Of a stretch of 13,565 bases of DNA, positions 1 through 7,215 are shown piece by piece. The DNA comes from JAICYJ01 sp035473255. Lineage in GTDB: Bacteria > Actinomycetota > Thermoleophilia > Gaiellales > JAICJC01. Each line of letters opens with the position of its first letter. The stretch's first letter is position 1. The notes below the pieces were generated by a model. It made no database searches, was not told the DNA's origin, and saw only the letters and a program-made list of their open reading frames with translations. The stretch is from assembly GCA_035473255.1 (NCBI GenBank), contig DATIOK010000032.1, forward strand, positions 1 through 13,565. Direction: 5' to 3'. The translations under genes and the position numbers were made by a program.

Positions 1-897
1 GCGGTGCAGGGGTCCTCCTTCTCCCCGAAGGTCGACAGCGTGCTCGCCGCCGGGACGAAGCAGCTGCGATCAGCGGGCTTCGGCGCCCGCAGCGGCTGGC
101 TGACCTCGTCGACGTTCGGTGGCATCAGCTGGCTGGCGCACTCCACGATGCAGTCGGGGCTCTGGATCAACACCCCCAGCCGCTACGACCAGCTGGTGGC
201 GAGCAATCGCCTGACGCTCAGCACCGCCTTCAAACGGGCGGGGTGGCGGACCATCGCCGACGTGCCGTCGGACAACCGCTACTGGCCGGAGGGGGCGTCG
301 TTCTACCACTACGACAAGGTCTACAACCGGCTGAACGTCGGATACCACGGCCCCACCTACGCCTATGCCTCGATGCCCGATCAGTTCGTCTACCTGGCCC
401 TGCAGCGGCTGGAGCTGGGCAAGACCGGCCGCCCGCCGCTGTTCGCCGAGGTCGATCTGGTGTCAAGCCATGAGCCGTGGACGCAGGTGCCGCCGCTGAT
501 CGGGTGGAACCGCCTCGGCAACGGTTCGATCTTCTACAAACTGCCCGTCGACATGAGCGGCCAGACCGACGGCCCATGGCAGGGGTACGGGAACTCGATC
601 GAGTACACGATGAGCACCCTGTTCTCCTTCGTGCAGCACTACGCACGCAAGAACCTGGTGATGGTCGTGCTGGGCGATCACCAGCCGGCCACGACGGTCA
701 GCGGACTGGACGCCAGCCACAACGTGCCGATCTCGATCATCGCCCACGACCCGTCGGTACTGCACCGGATCCGCGGGTGGGGCTGGGTGGACGGCATGCG
801 CCCCAGCTCGCAGGCGCCGGTCTGGCCGATGAGCGCATTTCGCGACCGCTTCCTGAGCGCCTTCGGCCCGAACGTGGCGACCGCAGGCAGGTCGTGA
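1..897 (+). CDS. Sulfatase / alkaline-phosphatase-superfamily protein, C-terminal part (5' truncated by window)
   Basis: The frame is open from the first base and ends at TGA 895-897, so the true start lies left of the window and about 298 residues are visible. The visible part resembles the C-terminal half of sulfatase-like membrane enzymes. It has an FGG-x-SWLAHST segment (about residues 38-48) and an SSHEPW segment (about 154-159). A GDHQPATT motif, encoded at 673-696, corresponds to the metal-binding Asp-His of the family. The nucleophile (Thr, Ser or formyl-Cys) and any N-terminal membrane helices would be upstream and cannot be checked. Members of this family cleave or transfer phospho- or sulfo-esters at the cell surface. 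The stop overlaps the GTG of the acyltransferase (GTGA), so the two are probably translationally coupled. The family call is firm; the substrate is unknown. Confidence 0.75.
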   Translation, partial: AVQGSSFSPKVDSVLAAGTKQLRSAGFGARSGWLTSSTFGGISWLAHSTMQSGLWINTPSRYDQLVASNRLTLSTAFKRAGWRTIADVPSDNRYWPEGASFYHYDKVYNRLNVGYHGPTYAYASMPDQFVYLALQRLELGKTGRPPLFAEVDLVSSHEPWTQVPPLIGWNRLGNGSIFYKLPVDMSGQTDGPWQGYGNSIEYTMSTLFSFVQHYARKNLVMVVLGDHQPATTVSGLDASHNVPISIIAHDPSVLHRIRGWGWVDGMRPSSQAPVWPMSAFRDRFLSAFGPNVATAGRS

Positions 898-2222
898 CCG
901 TCGCGCTGCCGAGCGCCGGCGTCACAGCCCCCGCGCCCGCGGTGCTCGAGCAGCTGCCCGCCGCCACCCCGGTGCCCGAGGTCGCCGATGCCCCGCCGCG
1001 GCGGCTGGCAGGCCTGGACGGCGTCCGCGGCCTGGCCGCCCTGTTCGTGGTGGTGAACCACGTGTTCCTGCGGGCATTCCCGGGCTACCCCGTGGACAAG
1101 GCGCCGTTCTTGGCCGCCTGGTTCATCTACGGGCGGTTCGCGGTGGTCGTGTTCATCGTGCTGTCCGGCTTCTCGCTGGCGCTGTCGCCGGCTCGCCACG
1201 GCTGGCGGCTGGACGGGGTGTCCCGGTTCGCCCGCCGGCGAGCCTGGCGCATCCTGCCGCCGTACTGGGCAGCCCTCGTCTTCAGCCTGGCCGTTGCCTG
1301 GCTGCTCGTGCGCCCGCCGGGGCAGGGGGTTCCCGGCTCCAGCTCGGTCATCGTCAACGGCCTGCTGGTGCAGAACCTGGTCGCCGCCCCGAGCCCCAAC
1401 CGAGCGTTCTGGTCGATCGCCGTCGAGGCCCAGCTGTACCTCCTGTTCCCGCTGCTGCTGCTGATGGTTCGCCGACGTGGCGCGATCGTCATGGTCGCTG
1501 CGGTGACGCTGGCCGTGGCGATGGTGGGGATCGTCGGCCCGCGCGTCTCCCACCTCGACGTGTTCGTGATCCAGTCGGCGCCCGATCTGGCCGCGCTGTT
1601 CGCGGTGGGCATCCTGGCGGCCGGCATCGTGGGCGCGAGCGGGGCCCACAGGTCGTGGCCGTGGGCGTGGCTCGCGCTCGCCGCAGCAGCCCCGGTGCTA
1701 GTGACGATCTGGTGGCAGGGCTCGGTGTGGACACTCGACCACCTGTTCTGGGTCGACCTCACGCTGGGCCCCGCCGTCGCCTGCCTGCTGGCCGCCCTCG
1801 CCACCGGCCATCCGGCTCCGCTGCTGCGCCTGCTGGACGCGCGGCCGATGCGCAACCTGGGGCTGTCGTCCTACAGCCTGTATCTAACGCACGGCCCGAT
1901 CGTGGTGGTCGTGTACGAGCTGGTCGTGGCCGGCCGCGTCCGCCAGGGTACTCCGGCGTTTCTCGTCTCGCTCGCCCTGGTGCTGCCGCTGACGATCGTG
2001 TTCGCGCGTGCCTTTGCCGCCGTCTTCGAGACCCCATTCCGGCGGCGCCGCAGCTGGTCGTCGCTGCGGCGCCGCCCTGGTCGGTCAGTCGTCCCGGAAC
2101 CGCGGCGAGAGGGCGTATCGGAGCAACACCACGTCGCCGATCTGGCGGACGTCGGCGAGCTTCGCCCGCTGGCCGGGGTTCCAGGGGAAGTGGCCGTCGC
2201 GCACAAACCTGGGAGCGTGTGA
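894..2222 (+). CDS. Acyltransferase family 3 membrane protein
   Basis: GTG 894 is chosen because it forms a GTGA overlap with the upstream stop; earlier codons in this frame lie inside the sulfatase gene. The product is 442 aa. Family landmarks are visible: LDGVRGLAALFVVVNH (about 41-56, with the conserved Arg and catalytic His), WSIAVEAQLYLLFP (about 173-186, conserved Glu) and SSYSLYLTHGP (about 324-334). Roughly ten hydrophobic helices follow the family pattern and the usual end, FETPFRRRR, comes near 383. Acyltransferase-3 proteins move acetyl or other acyl groups onto surface sugars, peptidoglycan or secondary metabolites. The last roughly 50 residues are Arg/Pro-rich and lie largely antisense to the 3' end of the RibD-like gene, so they are probably a read-through tail with no family counterpart. 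The acceptor is unknown. Confidence 0.85.
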   Translation: MTVALPSAGVTAPAPAVLEQLPAATPVPEVADAPPRRLAGLDGVRGLAALFVVVNHVFLRAFPGYPVDKAPFLAAWFIYGRFAVVVFIVLSGFSLALSPARHGWRLDGVSRFARRRAWRILPPYWAALVFSLAVAWLLVRPPGQGVPGSSSVIVNGLLVQNLVAAPSPNRAFWSIAVEAQLYLLFPLLLLMVRRRGAIVMVAAVTLAVAMVGIVGPRVSHLDVFVIQSAPDLAALFAVGILAAGIVGASGAHRSWPWAWLALAAAAPVLVTIWWQGSVWTLDHLFWVDLTLGPAVACLLAALATGHPAPLLRLLDARPMRNLGLSSYSLYLTHGPIVVVVYELVVAGRVRQGTPAFLVSLALVLPLTIVFARAFAAVFETPFRRRRSWSSLRRRPGRSVVPEPRREGVSEQHHVADLADVGELRPLAGVPGEVAVAHKPGSV

Positions 2223-2774
2223 GTCGCCCACGAACATCGGGGCGATGACAAGCTGCAGCTCGTCGGCGAGGTCGTCGGTCAGAAACTGGGTGTGCACCTT
2301 GCCGCCGCCCTCGACCATCAGCCGCTCCACGCCCCGCGCCGCGAGGTCGATGCTGAGCTTGCGCATCTCCACGATGTTGCCACCGTCGACGACGGTCGCG
2401 CGCGGTTCCAGCCGGGCGCGGGCGTCGGTCACGCGCGGGCTTGCGCAGTAGACGATCTTCTCGGCCTCGCCGGTGGTGAAGAAGGCGGCGCCGGCGTCCA
2501 GCTCGGCGCGCCGGGTCACGGTCACCTTCATGGGCGACGGCGCCAGCCCGCGGGCCGTGCGCTCGGCGCGGCGGGCTTGCGAACGCACAAGCAGCCGCGG
2601 GTTGTCGAGCCTCACGGTGTTCGCGCCGACCAGGATCGCGTCGCAGGAGGCGCGCACGGCGTCGACCCGGTCGAAGTCGGCGTCGTTCGACAGCAGCAGG
2701 CGCGACACCGGGCTGCCGATGTAGCCGTCGATCGACACGCTGCAGCTGAGCAGGGTGTACGGGCGGTCACGCAT
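2085..2774 (-). CDS. RibD C-terminal-domain (DHFR-like) reductase
   Basis: The product is 229 aa, the size of a stand-alone RibD C-terminal reductase with no deaminase domain. Motifs are CSVSIDGYIG (11-20, substrate/nucleotide face), SNDADFDRVDAVRASCDAILVG (29-50, first helix), ANTVRLDNPRL (51-61) and VEGGGKVHTQFL (154-165, the glycine-rich NADPH-binding loop). The family reduces the ribose of aminopyrimidine-ribosyl phosphates in riboflavin synthesis or, in archaeal-type enzymes, before deamination. Here it is the last gene of the six-gene operon, far from recognisable rib genes, so a special-purpose reductase is more likely than housekeeping riboflavin synthesis. ATG 2774 sits in an 8-bp overlap (ATGCGTGA) with the upstream gene. 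The 3' end is convergent with and overlaps the acyltransferase gene by 138 bp. Confidence 0.88.
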   Translation of the reverse strand: MRDRPYTLLSCSVSIDGYIGSPVSRLLLSNDADFDRVDAVRASCDAILVGANTVRLDNPRLLVRSQARRAERTARGLAPSPMKVTVTRRAELDAGAAFFTTGEAEKIVYCASPRVTDARARLEPRATVVDGGNIVEMRKLSIDLAARGVERLMVEGGGKVHTQFLTDDLADELQLVIAPMFVGDSHAPRFVRDGHFPWNPGQRAKLADVRQIGDVVLLRYALSPRFRDD

Positions 2775-3849
2775 CCGCGGCCCCCTCCGATCGGCTGACG
2801 ACCCTGATCCGAGCGGGGATCGGCTCGCGCTGGACCGCAGGCCGAGCGCGACGGAGCCAGACCGCGACCAGGACGACCGCGCCGGGCAGGCTGGCGACGA
2901 GCACCATCACGCCGTACACGACCGCGGTTGCGACGCCCTGTCCCGCACCCAGGCCGGCAGCGCCGAACACCCACGCTGTCGCACCCTCGCGCGGCCCCCA
3001 GCCGGCGAGGCTGGGGAGCACCATGGCCGTCATCGCGAGCAGCGCCAGCGGCAGCATTCGCGACAGCGGCGCGGTGGTGCCGGCGGTGCGCGCGGCGATC
3101 ACGAGCGTGACCGCGTGGCCGATGACGACGACCGTGGAGGCGAGCACGATCGCCGGCAGCGCTCGCGGTGTCAGCAGCCCGCCGCGGACGTCGCCGGCCA
3201 TGGCGTTCCGCAGTCGCGCCCAGCGCGAGCGGCCGCCACGGGGTCGCACCCGGCCCACGAGCACCGCGACGATCAGCGTCGCCGCCAGCGCGACCGCAAC
3301 CAGGGGCATCGACGACCGTACGGGCGACGGCAGCGCCATCAGCACGGCGACGGTGATCACGACCTGCACAACCTGCCCGGCGGCGCGCTCCCATGCGACG
3401 GCCCGCAGCCCGCGGCCGACGTCGTCCACGTCGCGCCCGTGGCTGACGCCGCGGTGAACGTCGCCGACGACCCCGCCGGGGAGCGTGAGGTTGAGGAACA
3501 GTGACCGGTAGTACGCGGCCACGGCGACCGGCAGCGACAGGCGCACGCCGAGGCCCCGCGCCACGACCGTCCACCGCCAGGCACAGCAGAGTGTGGTCAT
3601 CAGGCCGATGGCCGCCGCGGCCGCCAGCGCCCGGCCGTCCACTGCGCGGACGCCGTCAAGGAACGGTCCCGCACCAAAGCGCCAGACGACGACGGCGAGC
3701 GTGACGGCCGCGCCCGCGGGGCGCGCCCAGCTCCACGGTGACCGGTTCCATCCTGTTCCCGAAATGCTCGAGGCTCCTCCCGGCTGGTCGCGTCGTCTAG
3801 CGATACGCAGGAGAGCGCCGTCCGGGTTGCGTACGGCCGTGGTCGTCAC
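2767..3849 (-). CDS. LPG_synthase_TM / flippase-like integral membrane protein
   Basis: GTG 3849 forms a GTGA overlap with the methyltransferase stop and gives a 360-aa protein; the frame stays open further upstream but that stretch is a shadow of the methyltransferase gene. About seven or eight hydrophobic helices follow a roughly 45-residue polar N-terminus. Family landmarks are AWRWTVVARGLG (90-101), YYRSLFLNLTLPGGVVGDVHR (113-133) and LPSLAGWGPREGA (278-290), typical of the PF03706 family (UPF0104/YbhN, the membrane part of MprF). Such domains move aminoacyl-lipids or other lipid-linked groups across the membrane. There is no catalytic aminoacyl-transferase domain, so this is not a complete MprF. 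In this operon it could export or flip a glycosylated product, which is inference. Confidence 0.82.
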   Translation of the reverse strand: MTTTAVRNPDGALLRIARRRDQPGGASSISGTGWNRSPWSWARPAGAAVTLAVVVWRFGAGPFLDGVRAVDGRALAAAAAIGLMTTLCCAWRWTVVARGLGVRLSLPVAVAAYYRSLFLNLTLPGGVVGDVHRGVSHGRDVDDVGRGLRAVAWERAAGQVVQVVITVAVLMALPSPVRSSMPLVAVALAATLIVAVLVGRVRPRGGRSRWARLRNAMAGDVRGGLLTPRALPAIVLASTVVVIGHAVTLVIAARTAGTTAPLSRMLPLALLAMTAMVLPSLAGWGPREGATAWVFGAAGLGAGQGVATAVVYGVMVLVASLPGAVVLVAVWLRRARPAVQREPIPARIRVVSRSEGAADA

Positions 3850-4667
3850 GGCAGCACCAGCAGGTCGGCGTGGTCGACGGTGACGGTGAGCTGCCCGGCG
3901 CGAGCCTGCGCCAGACGGCGGCCCGCGTACCCGTTGACGTCGGCGGCCAGCCCTGGCTCCTGCCCGCAGGCGGCATCGAGCCATCCCGTGAGCCACTCCG
4001 CCGCCAGGTCGGCGTCGGCGGCGCCGAGCTGCCACGGGCTGCGCCGGATGAGGACATGGCGCCCCAGCCGGCGGAAGCGCTCGGCGGTGGCCGCAACGGC
4101 ATCCGGTCCGAGCAGCCGGCCGCCCGCCGTCAAGCGCTGCTGGTGCGTGTCGAATGCGCTCGCCACGCGCCGATCGAGCGGATCGGCCGGTGCCAGCTCG
4201 ACGCGTCCGACCACCGACAGCGTCAGCAGCACCGGGCATCCAACCGCGGAGCAGAGCCCGGCCAGGTCGGCCAGCTGATCGCCCGTGATCAGGTCGAGCA
4301 GCGCCGAGGCGGTGACCAGGCTCGCGCCGGCGAGGTCGTCGGGGCGCAGCTGGGTGATGTCCGAGAGCCGCGTCTCCAAGACGACCGGGGCGCCGTCGGC
4401 GGCCGGCCCGGGTGGGTTCGCGGCGGCGACTTCCAGCAGGTCGGCGTCGCGGTCGTGCATGACCCAGAGCTGCGATCCCGACAGGCGCGGGGCGAGCCAT
4501 CGGCCCATCGATCCGCTACCGCATGCGAGGTCGTGGATCACCAGGCGGCCGGCTGCCGGCAGCTGCCGCCGGACCCGCTCGACCAGGTCGCGCGACCGGG
4601 CGGCGGCGTCGGCAGCCTCGCGCAGGTCGAGCCATTGAGAGCTGACCCGGATCTGCTCGACGGTCAT
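3846..4667 (-). CDS. Class I SAM-dependent methyltransferase
   Basis: ATG 4667 is chosen over the upstream ATG 4718 because it makes a 4-bp ATGA overlap with the glycosyltransferase stop, matching the coupling seen at the other junctions. The product is 273 aa. The SAM-binding motif I is IHDLACGSGSMGRWLA (44-59), followed by LWVMHDRDADLL (67-78), whose acidic residue ends strand 2 and would hold the SAM ribose. VVLETRLSDI further on resembles motif II. The C-terminal half contains a Trp-rich segment (SPWQLGAADADLAAEWLTGWLDA) that is common in uncharacterised actinobacterial methyltransferases. The acceptor (O, N or C) cannot be told from the sequence. Its position between the glycosyltransferase and the membrane protein suggests it modifies the same product. 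Confidence 0.85.
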   Translation of the reverse strand: MTVEQIRVSSQWLDLREAADAAARSRDLVERVRRQLPAAGRLVIHDLACGSGSMGRWLAPRLSGSQLWVMHDRDADLLEVAAANPPGPAADGAPVVLETRLSDITQLRPDDLAGASLVTASALLDLITGDQLADLAGLCSAVGCPVLLTLSVVGRVELAPADPLDRRVASAFDTHQQRLTAGGRLLGPDAVAATAERFRRLGRHVLIRRSPWQLGAADADLAAEWLTGWLDAACGQEPGLAADVNGYAGRRLAQARAGQLTVTVDHADLLVLP

Positions 4668-5722
4668 GCCGCCGCCTCCGTCAGGACGCCAGAGACGACG
4701 GACGCGGTGGTCGACCATCCGGACAGCGACCGGCGCCGCTCGCGCGCGGCCCGGCGTAGCCGTTCTCGCAGGGCGGCGTCGCCCAGCCAGGCACGCAGTA
4801 CGGCACCGAGCGCGGCCGGGTCGCCGGGTGGCACGAGCAGCCCCGGCCGGTCCCCGTCGGCGGCGTGACCGAGGGCCTCCGGCACACCCCCGACCTCGGT
4901 CGCGACCACCGGCAGACCGTGGGCGAGCGCCTCCGTCACGACCATGCCGTAGGTCTCGGCTCGCGACGCCAGCACCAGCAGGTCCGCGTTGCGGTAGCTG
5001 CGCTCGAGGTCGGCTCCGCTCAGCGGTCCCGGAAAGCTCACGTGATCGGCCAGCCCGCGGTCAAGGACGCGGCGGCGGAGGCCGTCCGCGAACGCCGAGT
5101 CGCCGTCCAGGCGGCCCGCGCACAGGCACTGCCACGACTGGTCTGGCAACGTTGCGAGCGCATCGAGCAGCACGTCGTGGCCCTTGCCGGGACAGACAGC
5201 CGCAACGCAGAGCAGCGACCCGGCGCCGGCGGTTCCGGGCGCGAGGGCGGCGGCGTCGACTCCGGGCTCCGCGACGTGCACGCGTTCGCCGGGCAACGCG
5301 TACAGCTCAAGCAGCGTTCGCCGGGCCCACCGGCTGGTCGTGACGACGGAGCCGGCGGCCGAGAGCACCGCGCCCTCCCGCGACCGGACCCCGTCATCGG
5401 CCGGTTCGTGGCCCAGCGGGATGTGCACGAGCGCGACCAGCCGCAGCCGGGTCGCCTGGGGCACCAGCACCTCTGGGGCGGTCGAGGCGACCAGACCGTC
5501 GAGTAGTACCACGGCCCCGTCGGGGATCCCCTGGATGACGCCGGCCAGGGCGGCGTAGGACGCCGCGTCCGGTCGCGGCCAGGAGCCGGACACAGCGTGC
5601 CGGCGCACCGACCAGCCGACCCGGGCGAGTTCCCGGAAGATGCGGCGGTCATAGGCATTGCCTCCGCTCGGGCGGGCCGGATCGTCGATGCCTTCGGGTA
5701 CCACGACGTGCACGGTCGTCAC
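4664..5722 (-). CDS. GT4-family (GT-B fold) glycosyltransferase
   Basis: The product is 352 aa, with GTG 5722 in a GTGA overlap with the PTPS-like stop. The N-terminal Rossmann domain holds the acceptor-side SGGNAYDRRIFREL (19-32). The C-terminal domain shows VCPGKGHDVLLDAL (176-189; the Lys of the KGH motif contacts the donor phosphates). It also has the retaining-GT4 E-x7-E signature, E256 and E264, within SRAETYGMVVTEALAHG, followed by PVVATEVGGVPE. These establish a retaining GT-B enzyme that uses a nucleotide-sugar. It is cytoplasmic, with no membrane helix. It lies directly between a pterin-type gene and a methyltransferase, so the acceptor may be the operon's small molecule rather than a polysaccharide. 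The donor sugar cannot be read from the sequence. Confidence 0.9.
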   Translation of the reverse strand: MTTVHVVVPEGIDDPARPSGGNAYDRRIFRELARVGWSVRRHAVSGSWPRPDAASYAALAGVIQGIPDGAVVLLDGLVASTAPEVLVPQATRLRLVALVHIPLGHEPADDGVRSREGAVLSAAGSVVTTSRWARRTLLELYALPGERVHVAEPGVDAAALAPGTAGAGSLLCVAAVCPGKGHDVLLDALATLPDQSWQCLCAGRLDGDSAFADGLRRRVLDRGLADHVSFPGPLSGADLERSYRNADLLVLASRAETYGMVVTEALAHGLPVVATEVGGVPEALGHAADGDRPGLLVPPGDPAALGAVLRAWLGDAALRERLRRAARERRRSLSGWSTTASVVSGVLTEAAA

Positions 5723-6117
5723 AGCGCCCGCTCGTAGCTCGCCCAGGCAACGTGCGATTCGCGCAGCGTCACGGCCAGCCCGTCGATCTCCCGGGCAGCC
5801 TCTCCCAGTGCCCCGGCGCGCACGCGCTCTGCGAGCCGGTCCGCGATCACCCGGGCGAGCGTCTCGGTGGAGGTGTTGACGCCGGCAAAGTCCGGATCGT
5901 CGTCCAGGTTACGGTAGGTGAGGTCGGCCGCCACGGCCCGCAGCGCCGCGGCTGCCCGGCCGATGTCGACCACGATGCCGTCGGGGTCGAGGGCCTCGCG
6001 CCGAAACGTGGCATCGATCACGTATGTCGCGCCGTGGAGCCGCTGGGCAGGCCCGAACACCTCCCCGCGCAGGCTGTGGGCGATCATCATGTGATCGCGG
6101 ACGGTCACGCTGTACAC
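5719..6117 (-). CDS. 6-pyruvoyltetrahydropterin synthase / QueD-like protein with altered active site
   Basis: The product is 132 aa, the usual size of a bacterial PTPS/QueD subunit, starting at GTG 6117 only 3 nt after the dehydrogenase stop. The fold signature is clear: IAHSL (12-16, zinc His14), RLHGATY (26-32, His28), GIVVDI (47-52), NTSTETLA (81-88) and VTLRESHVAWASY (116-128, Glu120). Three normally essential positions differ. The third zinc His of HGH is Ala30, the catalytic Cys four residues before His28 is Ala24, and the His of the LDH motif is Tyr68. Canonical synthesis of 6-pyruvoyl- or 6-carboxy-tetrahydropterin is therefore unlikely by the known mechanism. I recall, without being able to check, actinobacterial homologues with the same FGPAQRLHGAT segment, which would make this a real subfamily and not a decayed gene. 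Confidence 0.85.
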   Translation of the reverse strand: MYSVTVRDHMMIAHSLRGEVFGPAQRLHGATYVIDATFRREALDPDGIVVDIGRAAAALRAVAADLTYRNLDDDPDFAGVNTSTETLARVIADRLAERVRAGALGEAAREIDGLAVTLRESHVAWASYERAL

Positions 6118-6120
6118 GGT

Positions 6121-7110
6121 CTACCCCTCGCCGTAGGTGATGGTGTGGCAGAGCGCCGGCAGGGTTCCTGCGGCCAGCCGGGCCATGACGGCGGGCAGTT
6201 CCTGGAAGCGCGATTGCTCGGTTACGAGCACGTCGAAGACAGGGTCGCGCAGCAGGTCGAGTGCGAGCGCCAGCCGGTCGGCGGTCGTGCGCCGAGCGCT
6301 GCGAGCGGGGGAGACGATGCCGACCTGGCTCGAGCGGATGCCGAGCCGGCCGACGTGGAACGCACCACCCAGCGAAAGGCTGACCTCCGTGTCGCCATAC
6401 CAGCTGAGGTCGATCACGGTGCCCTCGGGCGCGAGCAGGTCGAGCGACAGCTGCAGCCCGGCCGACGTCGCGCTGGTGTGCACGACCAGGTCGCGGCCGT
6501 CCTGCGCGCCGGGCGGAAGCGCGAAGTCCGCGCCGAGGGCGGCGGCGACGCCGGCCCGCCCGGCATCGACGTCCACCAGCGTGACCTGGACTGCCGGGAT
6601 CCGGCTCAAAAGGCGCGCGACGCAGCAGCCGACCATCCCGGCGCCGACGACCGTGACCCGGTCGCCGACTAGCGGCGCGGCATCCCACAGGGCGTTGACG
6701 GCGGTCTCGACGGTGCCTGCGAGCACGGCGCGGGCGGGTGGCACATCCTCGGGCACGACGGATACCGCGCTGGACGGTACGACATAGGCGGTCTGGTGCG
6801 GGTACAGGCAGAAGACCGTTCGGCCGCGCAACTCGGCGGGCCCCTGCTCCACGGCCCCGACGCTCAGATAGCCGTACTTGACCGGCCCCGGGAAGTTCCC
6901 CTCCTGGAACGGCGCCCGCATCGCCGCGTACTGGTCGGGCGGCACGCCGCCCCTGAAGACGAGCGTCTCGGTGCCGCGGCTGACGCCGGAGCGCACGGTG
7001 CGCACCACCACATCGCCGCGCCCAGGACGGGGCAGCGTGACCGGCCTGATCTCCCCACGGCCGGGCGCGCGCAGCCAGAACGCGTGTGCGGTTCCTTGAT
7101 CGTCGACCAT
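6121..7110 (-). CDS. MDR-superfamily dehydrogenase, BchC-like, without catalytic zinc cysteine
   Basis: The product is 329 aa and is the first gene of the operon. ATG 7110 is the only sensible start, with no good Shine-Dalgarno before it. The GroES-like N-terminal domain has SGVSRGTETLVFRGGVP (41-57) where zinc alcohol dehydrogenases carry a catalytic Cys (GxCGSD). The four-Cys structural zinc lobe is also absent. The Rossmann motif is VVGAGMVG (154-161), followed by VTLVDVD (176-182); the Asp at the end of strand 2 favours NAD(H). The SRGTE-FRG motif is characteristic of the branch that includes 2-desacetyl-2-hydroxyethyl bacteriochlorophyllide dehydrogenase (BchC). No other photosynthesis gene is present, so it probably oxidises a hydroxyl on a different ring compound or sugar. 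The MDR call is firm; the substrate is unknown. Confidence 0.85.
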   Translation of the reverse strand: MVDDQGTAHAFWLRAPGRGEIRPVTLPRPGRGDVVVRTVRSGVSRGTETLVFRGGVPPDQYAAMRAPFQEGNFPGPVKYGYLSVGAVEQGPAELRGRTVFCLYPHQTAYVVPSSAVSVVPEDVPPARAVLAGTVETAVNALWDAAPLVGDRVTVVGAGMVGCCVARLLSRIPAVQVTLVDVDAGRAGVAAALGADFALPPGAQDGRDLVVHTSATSAGLQLSLDLLAPEGTVIDLSWYGDTEVSLSLGGAFHVGRLGIRSSQVGIVSPARSARRTTADRLALALDLLRDPVFDVLVTEQSRFQELPAVMARLAAGTLPALCHTITYGEG

Positions 7111-7215
7111 CGGCGGGATGACGCCCCCAGTCTTCGCGCGAATCTATCACGGGATTTCTTTGGGCGGGTACGCGCACGCGCCGTCCCTGGATCCCGGCGG
7201 TTGGAGGCATGCCGG
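7111..7215 (-). promoter_or_regulatory. Probable promoter region of the six-gene operon
   Basis: This is the only gap of any size before the six genes at 2085-7110, so their promoter probably lies here. On the minus strand a TAGATT hexamer (7146-7141) could serve as a -10 box, placing a start of transcription around 7134. I see no convincing -35 box at the right distance. The gap has no obvious U-tailed hairpin, so read-through from the upstream membrane-protein gene is also possible. Confidence 0.25.

Noticed and set aside
477..893. Upstream extension of the acyltransferase frame
   Set aside because: It lies wholly inside the sulfatase-like gene, has low-complexity composition and adds nothing known to the family.
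678..1855. Long minus-strand frames (678-1649, 1127-1855) opposite the acyltransferase
   Set aside because: Composition is Arg/His/Gln-rich with no domain; typical antisense shadow in GC-rich DNA.
3850..4500. Long upstream extension of the flippase-like reading frame (to 4500)
   Set aside because: It is an Arg/Ala/Gly-rich shadow of the methyltransferase gene; GTG 3849 with a GTGA overlap and the family's length support the shorter gene.
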